The notes under the pieces: model-generated | Databases searched by the model: none | The model's input: the letters and a program-made list of their open reading frames with translations, nothing else | Told to the model about the DNA's origin: nothing | Program-made: the position numbers and the translations under genes | In this document: positions 55,664 through 63,969 of the stretch, piece by piece | How the letters are laid out: each line of letters starts with the position of its first letter | Position numbering within the stretch: position 1 is the first letter of the stretch | NCBI RefSeq assembly: GCF_015686695.1 | Contig: NZ_JADPMR010000004.1 | Location: forward strand, 1,426,001 to 1,490,000 | Length of the DNA stretch: 64,000 nt | Source: Vibrio nitrifigilis | GTDB taxonomy: Bacteria > Pseudomonadota > Gammaproteobacteria > Enterobacterales > Vibrionaceae | Direction: 5' to 3'

Positions 55664-56762
55664 TTATTTTTGTTAATGTTGCAGCCTCAAAAGCCACCGT
55701 AAGTTTATCGTCAAGGGTTCGTGACCAATACATGATAGATATCATCAAGTGACGCACTATGTTAGTTTGTTTGCAACAAACTAAAACGTTGCTGTCCATA
55801 TCAACTCTCCATAAGCCTTTTTTATGTTTGGATTGGGCTTCTAAGCTCTTTTTTTGAATATCTGATACTTATTGCCTTCGTGATAATAACCCTAGCCATG
55901 GTAGATTATCGCTCATCCCAAACATTCTGGTGACGTTGTTATTTAGAATTCAGTTAAGCAGACCGACAAGCTATCGATTTCAATACGAATAAGCCAATTG
56001 CTTATTAGTACCTCTGCTTAGTGGCCCTATAATGACGTAAATTTAAGTAAAAATAATCACCTCATTAAAGCAACAATTCAACTTTGCGATAGATATTCCA
56101 AATTTAAAATACTTACCATTTTCTGACAAAATTAAAACAAAAAAATAATTAATCATTAAGACACAATAAAATCAGGAATTTAATAAAACATCATTCTATA
56201 TACCTAAAAAGTCATAACCCATTAATGACCAATAATTTACATAAACTTTGCATAAAACATTTAACAATCACCTTTAAAATATATTTTTTGGATAAACATC
56301 ACAAAAACAAACTTTTAAAAATCTCTGATCTATTAAAGTCAATTTTTTAACATATCGGCTCTTAACAACAGAAGAAATAAAAAATACAAATGCTTGAAAA
56401 TGAATAATTAGCTTTCTAAATACATAGAGACGGAGGTTGCTGGGATTTTATACTTTAAACGGATACTTGTTTTAGTAACTACGCTATACCTCAAATGGCC
56501 TCAAGATGCAGAATTCAGAGCCTCATCAAAGAGCACAGGCCAAGATCAACATCTTTAAAGGTATGTTTGTTCCCTTTCAACGTGATTGAATGAAGAAATA
56601 GACTTGCTGATGCGTGCCCCAAGAGCAAGTTTTATTGACTCCAAGGCTGTGTGACTAGTTCTGAAAGCAGAATAACTCTATCTTCAAATCATTGCCTTGA
56701 CTGATAGCGAATGTATGCTCTCTGAAACGGCATGGTGAGGGAGCTGGCTTATAAACCATATT
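55664..56762. other. Long AT-rich non-coding region
   Basis: About 1.1 kb without a convincing gene. A perfect 10-bp hairpin (TTAGTTTGTT-tgc-AACAAACTAA) is at 55762-55784, about 100 bases upstream of the Sel1 gene. The second half contains CCTCAAATGGCCTCAAGATG (56491-56510), also seen in altered form near 12280-12299, followed by several hundred bases that have no long open frame. Long runs of A and T fill 56050-56400. Confidence 0.5.
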
Positions 56763-57179
56763 TTAGAATTCTTGATTCATTTTTTTCAACATATCTGCAA
56801 GGATTTGTTGTTCTTGTTCTGAAAGGTGACGAGTAAGATCTTCTGTCAACTGCAAATGAAGATCATTGTGAATCTTGAACACTTGAGTGCCCTCTTCGGT
56901 TAAATTCACCAAAATAGAACGCCTATCTCCTTCTAACGACTGCCTTTCGATTAGCCCTGCTTTTACTAGCTTATCTACTTGTACGGTCAAGGTCCCTGTC
57001 GTAATACCCAAATGGTTAGCTAACTCTTTCATGCGCATTGCACCATGGCTACCCAGAACTTCCAGTGTGTGAACTTGAGCTAAAGAAAAGTTAGTTTCTT
57101 TAACCACAGAAAGCTCCCAAGAAGACATTTTGTCGTAAAACTCAGTGATCAAGTTGTTCAGTTTGGCTAAATGCTGCAT
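56763..57179 (-). CDS. MarR family transcriptional regulator
   Basis: A 138-residue winged-helix regulator. The DNA-binding part is seen in MRMKELANHLGITTGTLTVQVDKLVKAGLIER and the wing in RRSILVNLTEEG (both in part). It is two bases after the metal efflux gene and clearly its partner. Paired operator-like palindromes upstream of the efflux gene would let it repress the two-gene operon, with the metal ion as probable inducer. Confidence 0.9.
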   Translation of the reverse strand: MQHLAKLNNLITEFYDKMSSWELSVVKETNFSLAQVHTLEVLGSHGAMRMKELANHLGITTGTLTVQVDKLVKAGLIERQSLEGDRRSILVNLTEEGTQVFKIHNDLHLQLTEDLTRHLSEQEQQILADMLKKMNQEF

Positions 57180-57181
57180 AT

Positions 57182-58078
57182 CTAATTACCTGATGGATGA
57201 GAGACCTCTATAGTGAGGTGCGATATTCTATCAAACTCTCTGAGTTGGTGTCTAAAAAACGCAGAATTTTCATTACCTTTAGTTTCTAATGTCAACATAG
57301 CGGCATAATGATCCGCACTGACACGCCACATATGTAAATCTTTTACCGCTACACCCAAACTTTCTAATTTTTCGAGAATTTTCTTCTCATAAGATAAATT
57401 TACTTGGGCATCCAGCAAAATCGGCGCTGTCTGCCTCATTAATCCCCACGCCCATTTAGTGATGACTAATGCACCTACAATCCCCATGACTGGATCTAAC
57501 CAAATCCATCCCCAGTATTTCCCAACAATGAGAGCAATAATCGCTAACACCGACGTTAAAGCATCGGCTAATACATGCATATACGCTGCTTTCAGGTTGT
57601 GGTCATGATGGTCATGATGGTCATGATGGTCATGATGGTCATGCAATAAAAACATACTGACCACATTGACTGTCAAGCCAATAATCGCAACCCCAATGGC
57701 TTCATTGAATTCGATAGATTCCGGTGAAACTATCCTCGCTATCGATTCGATAACCATAATAATGGCGACAATTTCCAGCCCTACAGCGCTCGTAAAACCA
57801 CCAAGAACGCTCACCTTTCCTGTGCCAAAAGAATAAGTTCGGGAGTCTCGATGAGTCCGGGAATAACGAAGAGCAAACAACGTAATGCAAAACGCTGCTG
57901 CATGGGTTCCCATATGCCAACCATCCGCCAATAACGCCATAGAACCAAAAATGGTTCCGGCCGAGATCTCTATTATCATCATGGTCAATGTTAACAGCAG
58001 TACCCACATAGTACTTTTCTCCCCTGACTCATTCAGATAAGAAAACGTGGCTGCTTTTATACAATTTTGATTACTCAT
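57182..58078 (-). CDS. Cation diffusion facilitator, DmeF-like Co/Ni/Zn efflux protein
   Basis: A 298-residue CDF transporter with six helices. DmeF-type motifs include MALLADGWHMGTHAAAFCI (metal site His/Asp of helix II) and YMHVLADALTSVLAIIALI (helix V site). A histidine-aspartate-rich loop (HDHHDHH repeats, near residues 146-160) lies between helices IV and V. It would expel Co2+, Ni2+ or Zn2+ from the cytoplasm by proton antiport. The operator-rich region immediately upstream and the MarR gene behind suggest metal-controlled expression. The loop is made by a 9-base tandem repeat. Confidence 0.88.
   Translation of the reverse strand: MSNQNCIKAATFSYLNESGEKSTMWVLLLTLTMMIIEISAGTIFGSMALLADGWHMGTHAAAFCITLFALRYSRTHRDSRTYSFGTGKVSVLGGFTSAVGLEIVAIIMVIESIARIVSPESIEFNEAIGVAIIGLTVNVVSMFLLHDHHDHHDHHDHHDHNLKAAYMHVLADALTSVLAIIALIVGKYWGWIWLDPVMGIVGALVITKWAWGLMRQTAPILLDAQVNLSYEKKILEKLESLGVAVKDLHMWRVSADHYAAMLTLETKGNENSAFFRHQLREFDRISHLTIEVSHPSGN
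57601..57643. repeat. 9-base tandem repeat in the efflux gene
   Basis: GGTCATGAT occurs four times in a row plus a partial fifth copy. Each unit encodes three residues (HDH on the minus strand), so changes in copy number would keep the frame while altering the length of the histidine loop. Confidence 0.9.
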
Positions 58079-58087
58079 AACTCATAC

Positions 58088-58136
58088 ACTTTGATTATCA
58101 AACTATAGTCATGATAGTTTGTTTGATAATCAAAGT
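58088..58136. promoter_or_regulatory. Paired palindromic operators upstream of the efflux/MarR operon
   Basis: Two identical palindromes, TTTGATTATCAAA (58090-58102) and TTTGATAATCAAA (58122-58134), lie 32 bases apart centre to centre, about three helix turns. They are part of a perfect 16-bp inverted repeat. The first is only 12 bases upstream of the efflux start. This is a strong candidate for MarR binding and may also affect the divergent pseudouridine synthase gene. Confidence 0.75.
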
Positions 58137-58204
58137 AAAATGGCAATGGAATATTTTCTGTCACTAGGTACAATCCTCTGAACTCAATTGATACGGCTAT
58201 TTTT

Positions 58205-59884
58205 ATGAGCCCAAACTGCTTGACACCATTTACATCGAACATCTCTCACATAGAGCTGCCATTAAAATTTACCTATCCCTTTTGTTATGACCCTCATCCT
58301 TTATGCGTCATCGCAGCAAAAGAGTTGCAACGTTATATAGAGAAGCAACAAATATGGAACCATCCCTTTGGTCTCAACGAATCAGAGCCAAAAGGACATG
58401 GAAAAATGTTTGGGGTTTTAGTGGTAAAAAATGCCGATGGTGAACTAGGCTATTTAGCTGGTTTTTCTGGCTTACTGGCAGGGGAGCTAAATCAACCCGG
58501 ATTTGTGCCACCACTATTCGACCGTATCAAGAATAGCGATGTGTTCAAGCCAGAGGCGGATGCGATTGCCGACATTAACGCGCAAGTCCGAACCCTGAGT
58601 AATTCGGAAAAATTAAACCAATTACAAGCAAAACTCGCTGAAACGCATCACCATGCACAGGACGAGTTGGAAGCATTACGTTTACACATTATCGCACAAC
58701 GTAAAATCCGTAAGGAAAAAAGAAAGATATTTGAGAACACGTTAAGTGATGACGAATTGCAACAACAGCTTGATTTGTTGGGTAAACAGAGTGTATCCGA
58801 AAAAAGACAGCAGCTTGCTTTAAAAGAAAAATGGCAGGCAAAATCTGATTATTATCAGAGTCAGCTCGATGTAGTGAAAACAAAAATCGAACAGCTCAAA
58901 GAAGAGCGTCGTCAACGTTCTGCCGCTTTACAGCAACATCTTTTTGCTCAATATCAAATGTTGAATAAAAACGGAGAGATGAAACCCCTATTAGATATTT
59001 TTGCACCGCTCCAAAATCCAGTGCCACCAGCAGGTTCGGGGGAGTGTGCCGCACCAAAAATGTTGCAATATGCGTTTCAGCATCAATTAGAACCTATATG
59101 TATGGCAGAATTTTGGTGGGGTTGTTCTCCAAAATCAGAGATTCGCCAGCATCAAAAATATTACCCGGCTTGTCAGAGTAAATGTTTTCCTATTCTTGGC
59201 CATATGCTGCAAGGCATGGAAGTCGACGACAACCCATTATTACAGAACCCAGGAGAACACACACAGATCGATATCGTTTACCAAGACGATGCTATTGTGG
59301 TTATTAATAAGCCAGCAGAGTTACTTTCTGTACCTGGCGTGCATGTGAAAGACTCCGCTTTAACAAGGCTACAAAAACAATTTGGCGATTGTGAAGGTGT
59401 TTTTGTATTACATCGTTTGGATATGTCTACATCCGGACTATTGGTATTTGCCTTAACGCGAAGAGCTAATAAGCATTTGCAAAAACAGTTCATTACTCGC
59501 CAAGTGCAGAAAAAGTATGTGGCCGTCTTAGAAGGCAAATTATCAGAAAAATCGGGAGAGATAACACTCCCTCTTCGAGCTGATTTGGAAGATAGACCAC
59601 GTCAAATGGTGTGTTTTGAACATGGAAAAGCCTCTCATACGACATGGCAATGGGTAGGCGATGACGAAGACGGTTGTAGTCGCGTGAGTCTTTTTCCACA
59701 TACAGGAAGAACACATCAACTCCGCGTGCACTGTGCCCACCAGCAAGGTCTTAATATGCCGATTAAAGGGGATGATTTATACGGCACCAAAGATCAACGG
59801 CTGCATTTACATGCCGAAGAGTTAATATTCACGCATCCCTATACTCAGCAGCTCATGGTATTCAACGCTAAACCTAATTTTTAA
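58205..59884 (+). CDS. RluA-family pseudouridine synthase with long N-terminal extension
   Basis: A 559-residue protein. The C-terminal 210 residues are a RluA-type domain with the catalytic Asp in HRLDMSTSGLLVFAL and the end motif HTGRTHQLRVHCAH. It would isomerise uridine to pseudouridine in rRNA or tRNA. The N-terminal 340 residues include a long coiled coil (about 140-260, KLNQLQAKLAETHHHAQDEL type) absent from E. coli RluA/RluC/RluD, and a Cys-containing segment near 280-330. The target RNA is not predictable. Start ATG 58205 follows a divergent operator region. Confidence 0.88.
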   Translation: MSPNCLTPFTSNISHIELPLKFTYPFCYDPHPLCVIAAKELQRYIEKQQIWNHPFGLNESEPKGHGKMFGVLVVKNADGELGYLAGFSGLLAGELNQPGFVPPLFDRIKNSDVFKPEADAIADINAQVRTLSNSEKLNQLQAKLAETHHHAQDELEALRLHIIAQRKIRKEKRKIFENTLSDDELQQQLDLLGKQSVSEKRQQLALKEKWQAKSDYYQSQLDVVKTKIEQLKEERRQRSAALQQHLFAQYQMLNKNGEMKPLLDIFAPLQNPVPPAGSGECAAPKMLQYAFQHQLEPICMAEFWWGCSPKSEIRQHQKYYPACQSKCFPILGHMLQGMEVDDNPLLQNPGEHTQIDIVYQDDAIVVINKPAELLSVPGVHVKDSALTRLQKQFGDCEGVFVLHRLDMSTSGLLVFALTRRANKHLQKQFITRQVQKKYVAVLEGKLSEKSGEITLPLRADLEDRPRQMVCFEHGKASHTTWQWVGDDEDGCSRVSLFPHTGRTHQLRVHCAHQQGLNMPIKGDDLYGTKDQRLHLHAEELIFTHPYTQQLMVFNAKPNF

Positions 59885-60027
59885 GTGCTTAGGAGAAGAA
59901 AGATAGCTATCGCCAAGGAGTACACAAAAGCGTACATTAATCGAACTGTTTTACTAAAAAAATATTCCTTTCCAAAGTTACGATTGCTTTGATATCAGTA
60001 ACTTTGGAACAACTATTGAGATACTCC

Positions 60028-60771
60028 ATGACATATTTCAAACGAACGACACGTATTGTAAGTATCATTGGCACACTCGCATTTACTTTCAGTTCTGTAT
60101 CTTCCTACGCTGACACACAGACACCGAGTGTCAGCACTGAAAGTATCGATGTCTTTGCTATTCCTTCACAACCCATTGTTGATTTAGTTAAGAAAACGAG
60201 CGATCAACTCAATGATTACGGCATGACCAGTTTTTATCGCCAAGGAAAACCGGTACATATCACTTTATACCTATCGACATTCGATCAAGCTAAAGAAAAA
60301 AACATTCAAAAAATCGTCAGTCAACTTGCGGAGAAATATCATGCTCTGCCTATTTCAGCAAAAGGCTTTACAGTAACCAAAGGCAAGTGGGCATTTATCA
60401 ACGTTGATAATTCTACTGAACTACAACGATTAGCGGACGAAGTCACCTTAGCAATAGAACCACTGAGAAACAAAAATAGCCCGATCCCTAATTGGGTCGC
60501 TAATTATCCCAATAAAAAAGCCGCGTTCGAACGCTATGGTAGTCCTAATGTCTTCCAAAATTTCGCCCCCCATTTGACCTTGCTGGCAGAAGAAAATAGC
60601 CCTGAGCTGATCAACTTTAGCCGTATGATGACAACCCAACAGCCCAAAGCTCAAGGCGCAGTGATCGGGATCGGCGTTGGTGTTACTGATAAATGGGGCC
60701 AGCAGAAAAAAATCTTAGGTGAGTATCTTTTTACTCACACAAACAGCAACGACCATTCGGATATTCACTAA
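60028..60771 (+). CDS. Secreted 2H phosphoesterase-like protein
   Basis: A 247-residue protein with a signal peptide (VSIIGTLAFTFSSVSSYA, cleavage near SYA-DT). Two HxT motifs, VHITLYLS (about residue 75) and PHLTLLAE (about 178), match the 2H phosphoesterase/2'-5' RNA ligase fold. The usual partners of this fold act on cyclic or 2',3'-phosphates; an exported version is less common. ATG 60028 is chosen; the longer frame begins at a TTG without a ribosome site. Confidence 0.75.
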   Translation: MTYFKRTTRIVSIIGTLAFTFSSVSSYADTQTPSVSTESIDVFAIPSQPIVDLVKKTSDQLNDYGMTSFYRQGKPVHITLYLSTFDQAKEKNIQKIVSQLAEKYHALPISAKGFTVTKGKWAFINVDNSTELQRLADEVTLAIEPLRNKNSPIPNWVANYPNKKAAFERYGSPNVFQNFAPHLTLLAEENSPELINFSRMMTTQQPKAQGAVIGIGVGVTDKWGQQKKILGEYLFTHTNSNDHSDIH

Positions 60772-60782
60772 AATGTTAACCT

Positions 60783-60815
60783 AACAGCGACTAGACGACT
60801 GGTCTAATCGCTGTT
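60783..60815. promoter_or_regulatory. NemR-like operator inside a 33-base palindrome upstream of tetR
   Basis: TAGACGACTGGTCTA (60792-60806) is centred in a larger palindrome whose outer arms are AACAGCGA and TCGCTGTT. A near-identical 15-mer lies before the next gene. It is the likely autoregulatory site of the TetR gene starting 12 bases later. Confidence 0.75.
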
Positions 60816-60827
60816 ATAGTAGCGCCC

Positions 60828-61421
60828 ATGAACAGTAAAACCCTAGATACAAAACAACATATTATTTCAACCGGATACCAACTAGTCAGCAAAAAAGGCT
60901 TTACTGGCGTGGGGTTATCTGAATTACTAAAAACTGCTGAAGTACCAAAGGGCTCGTTTTATCACTACTTTGATTCAAAAGAACAATTTGGTGAAGCTTT
61001 GCTGCAAGACTATTTTGAACAATACTTACAATCAGTAGCAAGTTTGTTTAACTCAGCACCAGGGAATTACTACCAAAACTTAATGCGCTATTGGCACTAC
61101 TGGGTTGAACACAATAGTGTCAGTGCTCAAAGCAACAAATGTTTAGTGGTTAAACTGGCTGGAGAAGTCAGTGATCTATCAGAAAGCATGCGCTTAGTAT
61201 TACTTAAGGGAACCAATCGAGTAATCACGCAATTGTCAGACTATATAAAGCAAGGGGTTGAAGCAAAAGAGCTGCATGTCAGCAATTGTTCTGTAACCGC
61301 TGAATATTTATATGAGTTCTGGATTGGAGCCAGCTTAATCGCAAAAATCCGTCAGGATGATGCAAGCTTAAATCAAGCATTAGAAGTGACCGAACAGATA
61401 TTAAAAGGTCAAAATTATTAA
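60828..61421 (+). CDS. TetR family regulator (NemR/AcuR-like)
   Basis: A 197-residue regulator with a TetR helix-turn-helix (GFTGVGLSELLKTAEVPKGSFYHYFDSKEQFG, residues about 20-52, in part). The short effector domain includes a Cys (NKCLVVKLAGEVSDLSESMR), typical of the TetR_C_16-like subgroup that senses electrophiles in NemR-like proteins. Its operator-like palindromes precede both itself and the CurA-like reductase gene. It is terminated by a strong hairpin. Confidence 0.9.
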   Translation: MNSKTLDTKQHIISTGYQLVSKKGFTGVGLSELLKTAEVPKGSFYHYFDSKEQFGEALLQDYFEQYLQSVASLFNSAPGNYYQNLMRYWHYWVEHNSVSAQSNKCLVVKLAGEVSDLSESMRLVLLKGTNRVITQLSDYIKQGVEAKELHVSNCSVTAEYLYEFWIGASLIAKIRQDDASLNQALEVTEQILKGQNY

Positions 61422-61424
61422 TTG

Positions 61425-61452
61425 AATCCGCTTAATTGAAAGCGGATTTTTT
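61425..61452 (+). terminator. Rho-independent terminator after the TetR gene
   Basis: AATCCGCTT and AAGCGGATT form a perfect 9-bp stem around a 6-base loop, followed by Ts, four bases after the stop. It insulates the regulator from the reductase gene, which has its own operator. Confidence 0.88.
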
Positions 61453-61464
61453 GCCACCAACAAC

Positions 61465-61479
61465 TAGACGACCGGTCTA
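61465..61479. promoter_or_regulatory. NemR-like operator upstream of the reductase gene
   Basis: TAGACGACCGGTCTA differs by one base from the copy at 60792-60806 and lies 12 bases before the reductase start. The shared site predicts that the TetR protein represses the reductase-GST operon too. Confidence 0.78.
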
Positions 61480-61491
61480 ATAAGGTTCTTT

Positions 61492-62514
61492 ATGACAGTT
61501 CTAAACAACCAACGTATCGTTCTAGCATCTCGCCCAACAGGTGCTCCAACTAAAGAAAATTTTCGTTTAGAGAGCATATCCGTGCCGTCCGTGCAAAACG
61601 GTGAGGTATTACTAGAAACCATCTATTTATCACTCGACCCATATATGCGTGGGCGTATGAGTGAATCAGAATCCTACGCAGCTAACTTAGCCATTAATGA
61701 TGTCATGGTAGGCGGTGCGGTTAGCCAGGTTATTGAATCACGCCACCCAGACTATCAAACTGGAGAATGGGTTTTAGGTTATACCGGTTGGCAAAGTTAC
61801 GCTATTTCGAACGGAGAAGGCTTACTCAAACTCGGTTCCAATCCGACTCATCCTTCATGGGCACTCGGAGTGCTTGGTATGCCCGGCTTCACTGCGTATA
61901 TGGGACTCTTAGATATTGGAACCCCTCAACCGGGAGAAACCATTGTTGTTGCGGCGGCAACAGGGCCAGTAGGCGCGACTGTTGGTCAGATAGGTAAAAT
62001 CAAAGGCTGTCGTGTCGTTGGGATTGCTGGTGGCGCAGAAAAATGCCAATACGCAAAAGACCAACTAGGATTCGACGATTGTATTGATCATAAAGCAGAT
62101 GATTTTGCAGAAAAGCTCGCGAAAGCTTGCGATAAAGGCATTGACGTTTATTTTGAAAATGTTGGTGGCAAGGTGTTTGATGCCGTATTACCACTAATCA
62201 ACACAGGAGCTCGCATACCTCTCTGTGGCTTAGTATCTCAATACAACGCTACATCACTTCCTGAAGGGCCAGACCGTATGGGCCAATTGATGGTAAAACT
62301 ACTCATCAAACGCGCAAAAGTTCAGGGCTTTATCATCTTTGATGATTATGGACACCGTTACCCAGAATTTGCTGAACAAATGACACAGTGGGTTAACGAT
62401 GGCAAAGTTAAATATAAGGAGCAAATCGTGGACGGATTAGCCAATGCTCCCGAAGCCTTTATCGGCCTATTAGAAGGCAAAAATTTTGGCAAGCTGGTAG
62501 TGAAAATAAGCTAA
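61492..62514 (+). CDS. NADP-dependent oxidoreductase, CurA-like (zinc-independent MDR family)
   Basis: A 340-residue medium-chain reductase without zinc ligands. The cofactor loop is AAATGPVGATVGQIGKIKG (about residue 150-170), followed by VVGIAGGAEKC. CurA-type enzymes reduce alpha,beta-unsaturated ketones and aldehydes with NADPH. The pairing with a glutathione transferase 24 bases downstream, under a NemR-like operator, fits an electrophile-detoxification operon. Start ATG 61492 follows the operator and TTCTTT; the ribosome site is weak. Confidence 0.92.
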   Translation: MTVLNNQRIVLASRPTGAPTKENFRLESISVPSVQNGEVLLETIYLSLDPYMRGRMSESESYAANLAINDVMVGGAVSQVIESRHPDYQTGEWVLGYTGWQSYAISNGEGLLKLGSNPTHPSWALGVLGMPGFTAYMGLLDIGTPQPGETIVVAAATGPVGATVGQIGKIKGCRVVGIAGGAEKCQYAKDQLGFDDCIDHKADDFAEKLAKACDKGIDVYFENVGGKVFDAVLPLINTGARIPLCGLVSQYNATSLPEGPDRMGQLMVKLLIKRAKVQGFIIFDDYGHRYPEFAEQMTQWVNDGKVKYKEQIVDGLANAPEAFIGLLEGKNFGKLVVKIS

Positions 62515-62538
62515 CCAACAAAAATTAAGGATTAAACC

Positions 62539-63168
62539 ATGATTACATTACACCACTTAAATAAATCACGCTCTAAGCGCATCATTTGGTTACTCGAAGA
62601 ACTTGGTGTTGATTATCAGATCAAAGCTTATCAGCGTGATAGTAAAACCCAACTAGCACCTCAAGAATTAAAAGAGATCCATCCTCTGGGTAAATCGCCG
62701 GTTATCGATGAAGATGGTTTTGTCTTAGCAGAATCAGGTGCCATTATAGAATACCTAGCAGGTCGATTTGCCGAAAATACCTTGGTACCAGAAAAAGGCA
62801 CGCAAGATTATGCTCTATATCTACAATGGTTACATTTTGCTGAAAGCTCAGCCATGGTTCCAACATTACTAAAAATCTTCTTAGCATTAGAACCTAACGA
62901 CACTCAGTTTCTTGATCATTACGCTCAAGTAGAGTTAGAAAAAGTAATGGGCTATTTAAATCAAGAATTAGCCAACAAAGCGTACTTGGTCGGAAATAAA
63001 CTTAGCGGTGCAGATATCATCATGTCTTTTATTCCCGAAGTTCTGCAACAACTTGGCGCCCTACAAAATTATCCGAACTTACAGCGCTACTATGCAACCT
63101 TGAGTGAAAATCCCCATTTCCAAAAAGCTAATAAGCTCGAAGCCCAGTACGATACCCAATCAGCATAA
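62539..63168 (+). CDS. Glutathione S-transferase family protein
   Basis: A 209-residue GST. The N-terminal thioredoxin fold reads HHLNKSRSKRIIWLLEELGV (Ser in the position that activates glutathione), with HPLGKSPVI and LAESGAIIEYLA that hold the glutathione peptide. The C-terminal helical domain is normal in length. It conjugates or reduces electrophiles in the cytoplasm, consistent with the reductase and TetR genes upstream. TAAGGATTAAACC precedes the ATG. Confidence 0.93.
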   Translation: MITLHHLNKSRSKRIIWLLEELGVDYQIKAYQRDSKTQLAPQELKEIHPLGKSPVIDEDGFVLAESGAIIEYLAGRFAENTLVPEKGTQDYALYLQWLHFAESSAMVPTLLKIFLALEPNDTQFLDHYAQVELEKVMGYLNQELANKAYLVGNKLSGADIIMSFIPEVLQQLGALQNYPNLQRYYATLSENPHFQKANKLEAQYDTQSA

Positions 63169-63205
63169 GGCCACTAAATTCAATCCACACCTGCCTTTAT
63201 GCCTC

Positions 63206-63231
63206 AACACCAAACCTTCGGGTTTGGTGTT
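63206..63231 (+). terminator. Rho-independent terminator after GST gene
   Basis: AACACCAAACC-TTCG-GGTTTGGTGTT is a perfect 11-bp stem with the very stable TTCG loop and a T-rich tail (TTCATTTT). A longer reading frame of the next gene would start inside it, which supports the later start. Confidence 0.92.
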
Positions 63232-63300
63232 TCATTTTATTCCCAATCAAAGCCAAGATGTGTGACAATAGAGATCACATTTTTTAAATTGAAGGACACT

Positions 63301-63969
63301 ATGACTTTTCAAGCTGCGATTTTCGATATGGATGGACTATTACTCGATACAGAGCGAGTATGTATGAATGTTTTCCAACAAGCCTGCCAAGCCATTGATG
63401 TGCCTTTTTTAAAAGACATATACCTAAATATTATTGGCCGTAATGCGGCTGGTATTGAACAAACACTACGGACAGGTTATGGACCAGACCTCGATTATCC
63501 GGTTTTACACGAAGCATGGCGTTCTCGTTACGATGCCGTGGTAACCCAACAAGCAATACCGGTAAAAGAAGGGGTTATCGAACTACTCAGTTGGTTGAAA
63601 GAGAATAATATTCCTACCGCAGTCGCGACCTCTACGCGCAGGGAAATCGCGGAAATTAAATTACGCCTAGCCGGTTTAGATAAATATTTTGATTCCACAT
63701 CAACAGGTTGTGAAGTCACAAATGGTAAGCCAGATCCGGAAATTTATCTGCTTGCTGCAAGCCGTTTAGATATTCCAGCAGAACAATGTCTCGCATTTGA
63801 AGATTCCAATAATGGTGTTAGAGCAGCCGTTGCAGCGCAGATGATCACCTACCAAATACCAGATCTCGTTGAGCCATCCGCTGACATTATTGAACTAGGC
63901 CATCACATTCGACCTTCTCTTAAGACCGTATTAGCAGAATTGAAACAGCAAGCACTGATTTCTGCATAA
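63301..63969 (+). CDS. HAD superfamily hydrolase, beta-phosphoglucomutase-like
   Basis: A 222-residue HAD phosphatase. Motif I is FDMDGLLLDTE (Asp nucleophile and acid/base Asp), motif II is VATST, the motif III lysine is in NGKPDPEIY and motif IV is FEDSNNG. An alpha-helical C1 cap sits after motif I. Relatives dephosphorylate sugar phosphates or isomerise them (HxpB/YqaB, PgmB). ATG 63301 has AAGGACA upstream. The substrate is not predictable. The 31 bases after the stop hold no full gene. Confidence 0.9.
   Translation: MTFQAAIFDMDGLLLDTERVCMNVFQQACQAIDVPFLKDIYLNIIGRNAAGIEQTLRTGYGPDLDYPVLHEAWRSRYDAVVTQQAIPVKEGVIELLSWLKENNIPTAVATSTRREIAEIKLRLAGLDKYFDSTSTGCEVTNGKPDPEIYLLAASRLDIPAEQCLAFEDSNNGVRAAVAAQMITYQIPDLVEPSADIIELGHHIRPSLKTVLAELKQQALISA

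Noticed and set aside
57601..57643. CRISPR-like short repeat
   Set aside because: The units are 9 bases in direct tandem without spacers and lie inside a coding sequence.
63199..63300. N-terminal extension of the HAD hydrolase
   Set aside because: The extension would begin inside a strong terminator hairpin, and the HAD motif I sits at the normal distance from ATG 63301.
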